Below are positions 17,635 through 26,132 of a stretch of 64,000 bases of DNA, piece by piece. Positions within the stretch are counted from its first letter, which is position 1. Each line of letters opens with the position of its first letter. A program made the position numbers and the translations under genes. Origin of the DNA: Kibdelosporangium aridum (GTDB taxonomy: Bacteria > Actinomycetota > Actinomycetes > Mycobacteriales > Pseudonocardiaceae); contig NZ_FWXV01000007.1 in NCBI RefSeq assembly GCF_900176515.1, positions 124,001-188,000 of the forward strand. The letters run 5' to 3'. The notes under the pieces were generated by a model that worked only from the letters and a program-made list of their open reading frames with translations, was not told the origin of the DNA and did not search any database.

Positions 17635-18215
17635 TGCGCTTGCTGGCGGCGATGATCCTGCTGGTCACGGCGTGCAGCCCAGGCCAGGCCCAGCTGTACG
17701 ACGGCTCGACCGCGGGCTGGTCGCAGGCTGGGCCGGGCGGATTCGCCAACCGCGACAAGGTGTTGACGTCCTCCGGCGGTATGGGCCTGTTGTGGTACTC
17801 GGCCCGCGAGTTCCGGTCGTACACCCTGACTCTCGACTGGCGGATGGCTGGCGACGACAACTCCGGCGTGTTCATCGGCTTCCCAGCGAGCTCCGACCCG
17901 ATGTCCGCAGTGGACAACGGCTACGAGGTGCAGATCGACGCCTCGGACGTGCCGGACCGGACCACGGGCGCGATCTATGGCTTCCAGTCCGCCGATATCG
18001 CGGCTCGTGACGCTGCTCTGCGGCCACCGGGCGAGTGGAACACGTTCGAGCTGACCGTCTCGGGCGAGCGGGTCCGTGTGCTGCTGAACGGCGTGCAAGT
18101 CAACGACTTCACCAACACGGACCCGGCGCGGTCACTGGCGTCCGGCCACATCGGCATCCAGAACCACGGGGACTCCGATGTCGTGTCGTTCCGCGACATC
18201 CGGCTGACGGAGTGA
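17634..18215 (+). CDS. Lipoprotein with DUF1080 (3-keto-disaccharide hydrolase-type) domain
   Basis: A 193-residue lipoprotein. The signal ends in the lipobox LVTAC (Cys14). The mature part is a concanavalin-like beta sandwich with DUF1080 marks: LYDGSTAGW near the start, FRSYTLTLDWRMAGDDNSGVF, and GHIGIQNHGD near the end. Family members act on or bind glycans (some cleave 3-keto-glycosides). It is coupled to the GNAT gene by a one-base overlap. Confidence 0.78.
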   Translation: MRLLAAMILLVTACSPGQAQLYDGSTAGWSQAGPGGFANRDKVLTSSGGMGLLWYSAREFRSYTLTLDWRMAGDDNSGVFIGFPASSDPMSAVDNGYEVQIDASDVPDRTTGAIYGFQSADIAARDAALRPPGEWNTFELTVSGERVRVLLNGVQVNDFTNTDPARSLASGHIGIQNHGDSDVVSFRDIRLTE

Positions 18216-18218
18216 CGC

Positions 18219-19034
18219 GTGCGGTATTACGTGACCACTACCCCGCACGCGTCTGCGATCGAGTTGGTGTACGCGGACGTGCTGGCGCGGCATTACCGGC
18301 TCACGGGAGCACGAGTCCGGTTCCTCGGTGGCGGCTCCCCTGCGCTGCGCCCAATGCTTTCCCTGTCGTACAACGTTTTCAACAACTCCAGTGCCTCAAC
18401 CCCCTGGTACACGACGGGTATGAGCTCGTCGGATTACCAACGCTGGTGGGTGAACAGTGATGCACGGGTCCACGTAGTCGGCGAGTCTTCTCCGCGGCCG
18501 CAGTTGTCGCATTCCTCGGACGCGGTCTGTGTGTGCCCCGACTTTGATGTATCTGAGGTCGAGTTGTTGGTGCGCAGGTACGGATCCGACGCCGTGCGCT
18601 GGTGGCTGCTCCGGTCTGGAGTGGACGGTCAGCTTGTGCCCATGGCCAACAAGGACTTGCACAACAGCCTCGGCACTTTTGTCGACCGCGTCACGGGTCT
18701 CGTTCACCGTTACCGCGACGGCGAACCACCTCCCGGCGGAAACTGGCCTTCAGCACACGTCGCGCCTGCTCTGGCCCGGTTCGACTTCGTCGCGGCAACG
18801 GATGCCGTCCGGCAGGTCGTGCGGGATGCTGCTGACTATCTCGCCCAGTCCCGTCCGTGGGAGCTCGCCGATCCCGACGAAGTGCTCGCGAACCTGCTTG
18901 CCGCGTGCCGCGTCCTGGCCAACGACCTGATCCCGTTCCTGCCCGACTTGGCCACCCGGATCGCCGAACAGTGTTTCGCTTTGTCCGGCTCGCTCGCACC
19001 GGCCCGCGCGCTGTATCCCCGGCTCAAGAAATGA
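18219..19034 (+). CDS. Degenerate, shortened methionyl-tRNA-synthetase-like protein
   Basis: A 271-residue protein that starts like a class I methionyl-tRNA synthetase (YYVTTTPHASAIELVYADVL, then ARHYRLTGARVRFLGG). The HIGH motif position reads HASA. A middle part (YQRWWVNSDARVHVVGE) recalls the MetRS stretch before the KMSKS loop, but no KMSKS is present. The end (YGSDAVRWWLLRSGVDGQ, then MANKDLHNSLGTFVDRV) matches the start of the anticodon-binding helical domain. MetRS is normally 500 residues or more, so about half, including much of the catalytic core, is missing. It is probably inactive as a synthetase and may have been recruited for another role. Its 3' end overlaps the convergent kinase gene by 11 bp. 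Confidence 0.6.
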   Translation: MRYYVTTTPHASAIELVYADVLARHYRLTGARVRFLGGGSPALRPMLSLSYNVFNNSSASTPWYTTGMSSSDYQRWWVNSDARVHVVGESSPRPQLSHSSDAVCVCPDFDVSEVELLVRRYGSDAVRWWLLRSGVDGQLVPMANKDLHNSLGTFVDRVTGLVHRYRDGEPPPGGNWPSAHVAPALARFDFVAATDAVRQVVRDAADYLAQSRPWELADPDEVLANLLAACRVLANDLIPFLPDLATRIAEQCFALSGSLAPARALYPRLKK

Positions 19035-19500
19035 GCTGCTCCACCCGGTCGGCCACAACCTGCAGCGGCTGGGACGCGTCGATCTGCACGGTCGCTCCCT
19101 CCCGCAGCAGGGGTTCGACTTCGGCCAGGTAGCTCAGGATTTCCGCGCGCTCATCCGGCTTCTTGCCGTACGGGTTGTCGGTGCGCTGGGCGATACGGGC
19201 CAGCAGGACTTCCGCGGGTGCGCTGAGCAGGACTATGTGGTCGAACTTGTCGTAGAAGTCGACCTGATTGGACTTGCACCCCGCCACGAACAGGTTCCCG
19301 GGCTGATCAAGCAGGTCTTTCATCGCGTCCGCCCGCCACACCCAGTCGGTTGAGCCGTCCGGCAGCGTGACCCATTCACTCCACTCGTCGGTGTCCGTGT
19401 CGACCACCCGGTGGCCACGCTTCGCCAGCACGTCCAGGACTGTGGACTTGCCCGTCCCTGACATCCCGGTGATCAGAACTTTGCGCACCCCGCCAGCCAA
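19024..19500 (-). CDS. P-loop kinase / AAA-type small ATPase (shikimate-kinase-like fold)
   Basis: A 158-residue protein with a Walker A motif at the start (ITGMSGTGKSTVLDVL, residues ~9-24), a DTDTDEWSEW acceptor-like loop, and a lid-type stretch (RIAQRTDNPYGKKPDERAEI). The size and order are those of adenylate- or shikimate-kinase-like P-loop kinases with unassigned substrate. It is transcribed toward the MetRS-like gene and away from the T-box. Confidence 0.75.
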   Translation of the reverse strand: MAGGVRKVLITGMSGTGKSTVLDVLAKRGHRVVDTDTDEWSEWVTLPDGSTDWVWRADAMKDLLDQPGNLFVAGCKSNQVDFYDKFDHIVLLSAPAEVLLARIAQRTDNPYGKKPDERAEILSYLAEVEPLLREGATVQIDASQPLQVVADRVEQLIS

Positions 19501-19554
19501 CCAGAAACTGAGGTGCTTGGGCTCGTGCCGATGTCCTATCGTGTGGTGCGACGC

Positions 19555-19797
19555 GTTGACGGAGACGAGTAGCCGAGGATCACGCGAGCCTAGAGAGCCG
19601 CCGGTAGCTGGGAAGGCGGTCTCGCGCCCTGGGTGAAGACACTCCTGAGTGCGGGGAGGAAATGCCCCGCCGGTTCGCCACCGTCATCCGGCTTGAACGA
19701 GGCCGGTACGTCAGTGCCGGCGAAAGTGCGGTGGCACCGCGAGTCCCCTTCTCGCCCGCACTCCCAAGGGATCACCGAAATTCCACCAGGAGTGGCG
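19555..19797 (+). promoter_or_regulatory. T-box leader (predicted translational type, Asp GAC specifier)
   Basis: The stretch before the AspRS gene has T-box parts in order: GACGAGTAG near 19564, AGAGAGCCG at 19592, a specifier loop GTGAAGACAC with GAC at 19638-19640, a GCGGGG/CCCCGC hairpin (19651-19670), and the T-box core GGTGGCACCGCGAG at 19730-19743. AGTGCGG (19725-19731) pairs perfectly with CCGCACT (19756-19762), enclosing the TGGCACC bulge. In the alternative fold CACTCC (19759-19764) pairs with GGAGTG (19789-19794), which covers the AGGAG ribosome-binding site. No terminator T tract follows. This predicts that uncharged tRNA-Asp exposes the ribosome-binding site. Confidence 0.8.
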
Positions 19798-21054
19798 ATG
19801 ATCTCTCGTGTTCTGGCTGCCGACGTGCCCGCGCACATCGGTGCCCGTATCCGAGTGGCCGGTTGGGTTCACCGCCGGCGTGAACTGAAATCCGTGACCT
19901 TCCTTGTCATCCGGGACCGTTCCGGGTTGGTCCAAATTGTCCTGCCCGAGTCCGACGTTCCCGAAGAGACGGTCGTCGAAGTCGAAGGGGTCGTGATCGC
20001 GAGCGTCCAGGCACCCGGCGGCGCGGAGATCACCGAGCCGGTGGTCACGCCGTTGTCCGAACCGGCGCAGGCGCCACCGTTCGACTTGTACCGGCCCAAC
20101 CTCAACGCGACCCTTCCGACCATTTTGGACAACGCGCCGGTCGCGCTGAGGCACCCGAAGGCGCGTGCCGCGTTCACGATCACTGCGGCGAGCGTCGCTG
20201 GTTACCGTGCCGCGCTTGACGAAATGAGCTTCACCGAGATCCACACCCCCAAGATCGTCGAAACGGCGACCGAGTCGGGTGCCACCGTGTTCGGCATCGA
20301 CTACTTCGGACGTCGTGCGTATCTCGCGCAGTCCCCGCAGTTCTTCAAGCAGTCGCTGGTCGGTGTGTTCGAACGTGTCTACGAAGTCGGTCCGGTGTTC
20401 CGGGCCGAACCGCATGACACGACACGGCATCTGGCGCAGTACACCAGCCTTGACGCCGAACTCGGCTTCATCACCGACCACCACGACGTGATGGCGGTGC
20501 TGCGCAAGGCGATCGCGGGCATGGTCGGCAGTGTCAAAACACGCGCCGTCAAGGCGTTGAACCTGCTGGAAATCCGGCTGCCCGAGGTGCCGGAAATCAT
20601 CCCGGAAGTGCACTTCACCGATGCGCTCGAACTCGTCGGGGCACCCGCGGACGAACCGGACCTGGCGCCCGCGCATGAGAGGGCGCTCTCGGAATGGGCG
20701 ATGAGCGAGCACGGCTCGGAGTTCCTGTTCGTCACCGGGTATCCGATGCGCAAACGCCCGTTCTACACGCATCCGGACCCGGCCCGCCCGGGCCACTCGA
20801 ACAGCTTCGACCTGCTGTTCCGTGGCGTCGAACTGGTCACCGGCGGTCAGCGGCTGCACCGGTACTCCGACTACCTGGCCGTGCTGCAGGACCCCGAGCC
20901 GTACCGCGGCTACCTGGACGCCTTCAAGCACGGCATGCCGCCGCACGGTGGGTTCGCGCTCGGGCTGGAACGCTGGACCGCGCGACTGGTCGACGCGCCG
21001 AACATCCGGCAGACCACGCTGTTCCCGCGGGACCTGACCCGGCTCAGTCCATGA
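19798..21054 (+). CDS. aspS: Aspartyl-tRNA synthetase, archaeal/eukaryal-type (AspRS2)
   Basis: A 418-residue class II synthetase. The N-terminal OB-fold (IGARIRVAGWVHRRRELKSV) is followed by motif 2 (FRAEPHDTTRHLAQYTSLDA) and motif 3 (FALGLERWTARLVDAPNIRQ, then TTLFPRDLTRL). The short length, without the bacterial GAD insertion, and the TSLDAELGF stretch point to the archaeal-type AspRS, which is often non-discriminating and can charge tRNA-Asn. Start ATG 19798 has AGGAG six bases upstream. A T-box leader precedes it. The 3' end overlaps the GntR gene by 11 bp. Whether the genome also has a standard AspRS cannot be seen here. Confidence 0.82.
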   Translation: MISRVLAADVPAHIGARIRVAGWVHRRRELKSVTFLVIRDRSGLVQIVLPESDVPEETVVEVEGVVIASVQAPGGAEITEPVVTPLSEPAQAPPFDLYRPNLNATLPTILDNAPVALRHPKARAAFTITAASVAGYRAALDEMSFTEIHTPKIVETATESGATVFGIDYFGRRAYLAQSPQFFKQSLVGVFERVYEVGPVFRAEPHDTTRHLAQYTSLDAELGFITDHHDVMAVLRKAIAGMVGSVKTRAVKALNLLEIRLPEVPEIIPEVHFTDALELVGAPADEPDLAPAHERALSEWAMSEHGSEFLFVTGYPMRKRPFYTHPDPARPGHSNSFDLLFRGVELVTGGQRLHRYSDYLAVLQDPEPYRGYLDAFKHGMPPHGGFALGLERWTARLVDAPNIRQTTLFPRDLTRLSP

Positions 21055-21772
21055 CCTGCTGCTGACGCGCGACCTGGGCGATGCGGACGTCCAGGTTGCG
21101 GAAATGCTCGGCCATCGCCTTTTCCGCCCGCGCCACGTCGCGCTCCCGCAACGCCGTGACGATGGCGCGGTGGCGGTTGACCGTCTCCGGCGGATCGGGG
21201 TCGGTCACGCCAAGGCGATGGTTCACCCGCTGGTAGACGCTCCAGAACGCCCTGAGCAACTGCGTCACCAGCGCGTTGTCCAGTGAGCGGTACAGCACCT
21301 CGTGGAACTGCATGTCCTCGTCGGCGAACGTGGCGCCTTCCTCGGCACGAGCGCTCATCCGCTCAAGCACCTCGTCGAGGGCGTCCAGGTCCGTTTCCGG
21401 GATCGTCGGCGTCACCCGGCGGATCAGCGCTTCCTCCAGCGCCTCCCTGACCTCGACGATCTCCTCGAGCGACCGCATGTCGTTGCGCAAGCCGTGCAGC
21501 ACACGGAACGTCAGGCCGTCGGCCAAGGGCTCCAGCGACAGACCGCCGACGTATGTGCCGTGTCCGTGCCGGATGTCCACGATGTCCAGTGCCTGCAGGC
21601 CCTTGAGCGCCTCGCGGATCGAGTTGCGGCTCACGCCCAGCGCTTCGACCAGCTCGGTCTCGGTCGGCAGCGGATCGCCCGAGCGCAGCCCGCGCTGCAG
21701 GATCAGTGCGGAGATCTCCTCCCTGATCGCCCGGCCCAGCCGGGTCGAGAGCTTCTGCGGCTGGTCGTTCAC
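21044..21772 (-). CDS. GntR/FadR-subfamily transcriptional regulator
   Basis: A 242-residue regulator. The winged-helix N-terminus (LPTETELVEALGVSRNSIRE, then LQALDIVDIRHGHGTYVGG) is followed by an all-helical FCD ligand-binding domain (EVREALEEALIRRVTP, then DEDMQFHEVLYRSLDNALV with metal-type His). Such proteins sense carboxylic acids. GTG 21772 is chosen because AGGAG lies four bases upstream; a frame reaching 21802 is also possible. It is divergent from corA with 57 bp between starts. Target unknown. Confidence 0.83.
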   Translation of the reverse strand: MNDQPQKLSTRLGRAIREEISALILQRGLRSGDPLPTETELVEALGVSRNSIREALKGLQALDIVDIRHGHGTYVGGLSLEPLADGLTFRVLHGLRNDMRSLEEIVEVREALEEALIRRVTPTIPETDLDALDEVLERMSARAEEGATFADEDMQFHEVLYRSLDNALVTQLLRAFWSVYQRVNHRLGVTDPDPPETVNRHRAIVTALRERDVARAEKAMAEHFRNLDVRIAQVARQQQVMD

Positions 21773-21829
21773 GGCGCTCCTGGAGTTCGTCCCACGTCCC
21801 ACGTACCTTACCCGTTACTGTTGGTGGTC

Positions 21830-22792
21830 ATGACGCGTTCGCGGGTTTATCGGGACGGCCGCCTCGAGTCGGAGAACTTCGCGCCGGACCAGCTGGCCGC
21901 CAACCTCGCCGACCCGGGCACGATCGTCTGGGTCGACATGGCCGCGCCGACCAAGGAGGACCTCGCGGAGCTCACCGGGTACCTCGGGCTGCACGAACTG
22001 GCCGTCGAGGACGCCGTGCAAATGCACCAGCGGCCGAAGTTCAGCCACTACCCGGGGCATGGGCTGGTGATCGCGTACGCCGTCGGAACGGACGACTCCG
22101 GCGCACTGCACGCCCACGAACTGGCGATCATTCTCGCCAAGCAGACCGTGGTGACCGTGCGCAAGGACCCCGCGTTCGACATGGAGAAGGTCGTCGCCCG
22201 CTGGGACAGCGAGTCCACAATGGATGGAGTCGCGTACCTGGTGCACGGCATTCTCGACTACGTGGTCGATTCGTACCTCGACACGATCCAGGTCCTTGAC
22301 GACATGGCCGAGGATCTCGAGGACGAGGTGTTCACGCAACCGCCGAACTCCCTGGAGGTGCAACGGCGATCGTTGGCGCTGCACAAGAGCCTCGGGCAGT
22401 TGCGTCGCAAGGTGACGCCGATGCGCGAGGTGATCGTGCCGCTGCTGCGACCGGAGAACCCGATCTACAACGAGAGCATGCGGCCGTACTTCCAGGACGT
22501 GCTCGACCACGTGATCTGGGCGTCCGAGCAGGTGGAGGCGCTGCGGGACCTGATAGCCACGGTCCGCGACACCCAGCTCAACCTGCAGGGCAACCGGATG
22601 AACCTGATCATGAAGAAGGTCACCAGCTGGGCGGCGATCATCGCGGTGCCGACCGCGATCACCGGGTTCTACGGCCAGAACGTGCCGGTGCCCGGCGTCG
22701 ACCACCTGTGGGGTTTCTGGGTGTCCACAGTGGCCATCGCGCTGACGTCGATCGCGCTCTACGGCACCTTCAAACGCAAGGACTGGCTGTAG
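21830..22792 (+). CDS. corA: CorA-family magnesium/cobalt transporter
   Basis: A 320-residue protein. The soluble N-terminal domain (DPGTIVWVDMAAPTKEDLAE) and long stalk helix are followed by two C-terminal membrane helices (WAAIIAVPTAITGFYGQNVP and WGFWVSTVAIALTSIALYG) and a basic KRKDWL end. The canonical GMN filter motif reads GQN here (YGQNVPVPG), a variant I have seen in other actinobacterial members. It forms a pentameric divalent-cation channel. Its stop is 1 bp from the convergent DUF11 protein stop. Confidence 0.88.
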   Translation: MTRSRVYRDGRLESENFAPDQLAANLADPGTIVWVDMAAPTKEDLAELTGYLGLHELAVEDAVQMHQRPKFSHYPGHGLVIAYAVGTDDSGALHAHELAIILAKQTVVTVRKDPAFDMEKVVARWDSESTMDGVAYLVHGILDYVVDSYLDTIQVLDDMAEDLEDEVFTQPPNSLEVQRRSLALHKSLGQLRRKVTPMREVIVPLLRPENPIYNESMRPYFQDVLDHVIWASEQVEALRDLIATVRDTQLNLQGNRMNLIMKKVTSWAAIIAVPTAITGFYGQNVPVPGVDHLWGFWVSTVAIALTSIALYGTFKRKDWL

Positions 22793-22793
22793 C

Positions 22794-24938
22794 TCACCTC
22801 TTCGACCGAGCGGTCGCGCCGATCGCGCCGACGGTGACGAACGTACTGATCGCGGCGAGTCCGGCGACGAATGCCGCGACCGGTGCGTTCTCGGTTCGAT
22901 CAGTCTTGGTGGACTTCTTGACCGGCGGGGGTTCGGCCGTCGGCTCCACAAGGGACACAATCGCGGATGCGGTGAGACGCACGGTGTCGCGGCGGGTTTC
23001 GGCCAGCTGTCCGTTGATGAACGGCGTGGCCGTCACCGTCAACGACGTCGTGAGCCGTTCGCGCATCACGACCGAGCACGTGTACTCCGCAGTCTGCTGA
23101 GGCGCTAGGGTGCCGATGTCACGGGCACAGGCCGACGGTGTTCCGGTCACGCGGACGTTGCCTAGCTGGATCGGTGTGGGGTTGCGTACCTTCACGCTGA
23201 AGGTCACGGACTCTCCCGCCCGCGCCGCGCGAGTCGAAGGCCGGACGGAGAACTCGATCCGCGGATGGATGACGGTGAACGCAGCGTGGGCGTCGGCGGT
23301 CACCTTTCTGCCTGCCTTGTCCGTTCCGCTGACTGTCACGTTGTTGGTGAAGCCGTCGTTGCCAGCGGCGACCGAGCAGTGCAGCAGCTTGGCTTCTCCG
23401 GTCGCGAGCGTGCCGAAGTCCGGCCGGTCGCAGGCATCCACTTGTTTGTCGTCTATGGACACTCCGGACAGCAGGGTGTCGCCGGTGTTGCGGACCTCGA
23501 TGGTGTAGCCGACTGTTTGACCACTGAGGACAGTGTTCGGCGCGGCCGACTTGGCCACGGCGATCGCGGGCCGGATGACCTCGAGGAATGTCCGCGCGGA
23601 CGCCGAAAGCCGGTCGCCGGCGAGGCTTTGACCGGTGACGGTGGCGGTTGGCTTGACGTCGTCATCTGCAGCGGGCCGCGAACAGCTGTACTTCGCCCAC
23701 TGCCCGCCTTCGAGTCGCGGGATGTTCTCGGCACACGCGGGCCCTAGATCCGACTGCACCCGGATGTCCACGGCAGGCGCACTGCCGGTGTTAGTGACCG
23801 TCACCGACTGGGTGACCTGATCACCCGGATGCGCAACGTCCTTGTCCATCGCCGTGGTCACGACCAACTCCGGGCGTCCGGACGACGCCGCGATGCTCGC
23901 GACGAGGTAGGCGTCGTGTCCGCTCGTGAAGCTCAGGTTCGCGCCTGTCTCACCTGCCTTGAGCAGATCACCGGCGAGTTCAATGGTGCGTACGTCCACG
24001 CTCATGTTGTTGGCGTGTGCGGGTTTCAGGTGTCCATCCGCACCGGAGACGAAGAAGTTGTCCGTCCGCCCGGCATTGCGGCCGTTGATCAGGAACTGGT
24101 CGCCTGGCATAGCCCAGTCACCCTCGAACCCGGCCAGCCCGAGCCGGGTCAGCCCACCGGCTGACTTGATCGACGGCATCCGGGCGTCCGCGCGGTGTTT
24201 TCCCGTGAGCACACGGGCATGCGCGTCGTAGACCGTGATCTGTTTGCGAGCAGGCGCGGCGGGGTGGGCCGTGTCGAACGTCCACACCGCGGTCAACGAC
24301 CACCCGCCGAAGCAGTCGAACCCTTGGGGCGTCCAGACATTGCCGACCGTGACGGTCGAAGGCCCAGTGATCCCGCGAAACTGCCCGGTGACGTCGGCGT
24401 AGGCGCTGTAGAACTGATGGTCCGTATGGGTGAGGTCGCCCGGCGCGTCCGCTGTGTACCGGTCCGGTGCGATCAGGCTGCCCCGGTCGTTGATCTTCAA
24501 GGAGACCTGTTGCTGCTTGGCAGAACCCGGTGGCCTGATCGGTCCACGTCCACACGGGACGTTGGTGGGGCTCCCGGTGTTGCCCGCCCATGTCAGCTTC
24601 GCGTAGGCGATCCGCGCACCGGCCGGAATGGTCAACCGGCCGCTGGAGGAGTTGTACGTCGCCGGATCGGAGTCGATGTCCGCCCAGGTCATCGGATGCC
24701 CGTTGTTCTGGGCGGAAGGTCCACTGCCGACACGGTTCTGCGCGTCGAGGCAGAGCTTCGGCGGATAGTGACCGGGTTGCGCCGGACAGGCGGTCACGGT
24801 ATTCCCGATCATCGAGAAGTCGCCGTAGACGGTCTGGTCGTAGTTGGTCGGCAGAACTGGAGGGCTTGCCGCGGATGCCGCTGGGAGCGTTGACAAAATG
24901 AGCAACGACAACGTGCCCACCAAGCCCCATATGCGCAC
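22794..24938 (-). CDS. Secreted, membrane-anchored surface protein with DUF11-type repeats
   Basis: A 714-residue protein. A signal peptide (LVGTLSLLILSTLPAASAAS) leads into a ~330-residue N-terminal beta-rich domain with several cysteines, then three or four DUF11/CARDB-like beta-sandwich repeats of about 100 residues. Each repeat has a V-TNTG-type motif (SVTVTNTGSAPAVDIRV, IEVRNTGDTLLSGVSI, VKVRNPTPIQLGNVRV). A charged PPPVKKSTKTDRTE linker and one C-terminal helix anchor it. It resembles adhesin-like wall proteins but has no sortase motif. Function unknown. Confidence 0.75.
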   Translation of the reverse strand: MRIWGLVGTLSLLILSTLPAASAASPPVLPTNYDQTVYGDFSMIGNTVTACPAQPGHYPPKLCLDAQNRVGSGPSAQNNGHPMTWADIDSDPATYNSSSGRLTIPAGARIAYAKLTWAGNTGSPTNVPCGRGPIRPPGSAKQQQVSLKINDRGSLIAPDRYTADAPGDLTHTDHQFYSAYADVTGQFRGITGPSTVTVGNVWTPQGFDCFGGWSLTAVWTFDTAHPAAPARKQITVYDAHARVLTGKHRADARMPSIKSAGGLTRLGLAGFEGDWAMPGDQFLINGRNAGRTDNFFVSGADGHLKPAHANNMSVDVRTIELAGDLLKAGETGANLSFTSGHDAYLVASIAASSGRPELVVTTAMDKDVAHPGDQVTQSVTVTNTGSAPAVDIRVQSDLGPACAENIPRLEGGQWAKYSCSRPAADDDVKPTATVTGQSLAGDRLSASARTFLEVIRPAIAVAKSAAPNTVLSGQTVGYTIEVRNTGDTLLSGVSIDDKQVDACDRPDFGTLATGEAKLLHCSVAAGNDGFTNNVTVSGTDKAGRKVTADAHAAFTVIHPRIEFSVRPSTRAARAGESVTFSVKVRNPTPIQLGNVRVTGTPSACARDIGTLAPQQTAEYTCSVVMRERLTTSLTVTATPFINGQLAETRRDTVRLTASAIVSLVEPTAEPPPVKKSTKTDRTENAPVAAFVAGLAAISTFVTVGAIGATARSKR

Positions 24939-25063
24939 TGTGACCTCCGTCAGGCGGTTAGCAGGGACGATAGGTCAGTCGAGTGACGGATCGCCAGAAC
25001 GTTCACTCCTCCCGGTGTATTTGGACGCTTGCCCATGGCGTCGACCGCAACGGTGTGTCAAAC

Positions 25064-25837
25064 ATGGGTGTCGTGCCGGGATACGCGTACGTCCTAGTTG
25101 TCGCTGCGATGGTGGTCTCGGCGGTCGTCATGATCATGGTGGGCCGTCGAAAACGGGCGAGGGAAGGGACTTACAACGCCGAAGCCCTCAGCTTTGTCGG
25201 TGGCGTGCTGAACGCGCTGTTCATCGTGGTTCTCGCGTTCTACACGGTGATCACGTGGACCGAGGCGGACGCGAGCGAACGGCACGCGGAGGCGGAGGCC
25301 TCCAGTCTCGTCGAGATCTATTGGCAGGTGGCCAGTTCGCCGGGGCCGGAGCGGGATCAGATCCGCGCGCTGGTCAAGGAGTACACGTCCGAGGTGGCCG
25401 ACCGCGAGTGGGTGATGCTGCACGACAAGAAGGCAGACCAGAAAGCCGACGACGTGCTTGTCGCGTTGCGCGCGGAGATCAGCAGGCTGCCCGCGGAGAC
25501 CGACCGCGAACTGGCCACAAAGGATCAGGTACTGCAGAACGCACGGGCGGTCGCGGACGAACGCCGGTCGCGGATCGAGCAGGCGACCGGAGACAGTTCG
25601 CTGCTGACGATATTGCTGTGGGGAACGATCATCGGCTGCATCATGATGGTGGCGTTCCCGCTGGTGATCGGCTTCAGCGCGGACCTGCGGCACGTGCTGA
25701 GCATCGTGGGGCTCGCCGGGGTTCTCGCGTTCACCCTGTACTTCGCGATCGAACTCGACCAACCGTTCCAAGGGCTGATCAAAGCGGAACCGGTATCGTT
25801 CAGAACGGCACTGGCCGAGTTCAACCGTATCCCGTGA
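25064..25837 (+). CDS. DUF4239 (bestrophin-like) membrane protein
   Basis: A 257-residue protein with two N-terminal helices (YVLVVAAMVVSAVVMIMVG and VLNALFIVVLAFYTVITWT), a long central helical region with ADASERHAEAEASSLVEIYW, and two C-terminal helices (LLTILLWGTIIGCIMMVAFP and LSIVGLAGVLAFTLYFAIEL), ending LDQPFQGLIKAEP. This is the DUF4239 layout, which is distantly like bestrophin channels. ATG 25064 is chosen because the first helix follows directly. Role unknown. Confidence 0.72.
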   Translation: MGVVPGYAYVLVVAAMVVSAVVMIMVGRRKRAREGTYNAEALSFVGGVLNALFIVVLAFYTVITWTEADASERHAEAEASSLVEIYWQVASSPGPERDQIRALVKEYTSEVADREWVMLHDKKADQKADDVLVALRAEISRLPAETDRELATKDQVLQNARAVADERRSRIEQATGDSSLLTILLWGTIIGCIMMVAFPLVIGFSADLRHVLSIVGLAGVLAFTLYFAIELDQPFQGLIKAEPVSFRTALAEFNRIP

Positions 25838-25935
25838 GCCGGCCTCCTCCGCGAAGCCCCGTCCTCCCACTCGGCCTGGCACACCGCCTCGCTCGGGCCG
25901 CGCACCGGGTGGCCGCGGGCGGCATCTGACGCTAC

Positions 25936-25974
25936 GAGGGCCACCCCACCGGCATCATCGGCAGAGTGGCCCTC
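25936..25974 (+). terminator. Hairpin after the DUF4239 gene
   Basis: GAGGGCCAC (25936-25944) and GTGGCCCTC (25966-25974) form a perfect 9-bp stem around a 21-base loop. It lies 99 bp past the DUF4239 stop, in non-coding DNA, and is followed by A/C-rich sequence rather than a T tract. Confidence 0.5.
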
Positions 25975-25989
25975 AACCAAACCCGAAAC

Positions 25990-26110
25990 TGTCAGACCCT
26001 TCCGATACTTTGGCTGTCAGGGGGCGCTCGGAACGAATTGTCAGACCCTTCCGATACCTTGGCTATCAGGGGGCGTTCGACACGGAATGTCAGACCCGTG
26101 TGGTATGGGA
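25990..26110. repeat. 49-bp-period tandem repeat, about 2.4 copies
   Basis: TGTCAGACCCTTCCGATAC starts at 25990 and again at 26039; a shorter third copy starts at 26088 with TGTCAGACCC. The first two copies differ at only a few positions over 40 bp. TGTCAG or ATCAG also recurs mid-unit, giving a half-period of about 25 bp. It lies between the DUF4239 and PHP genes, both of which end toward it. Confidence 0.8.
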
Positions 26111-26132
26111 GCGATCAGCGCAGGTCAGGGCT

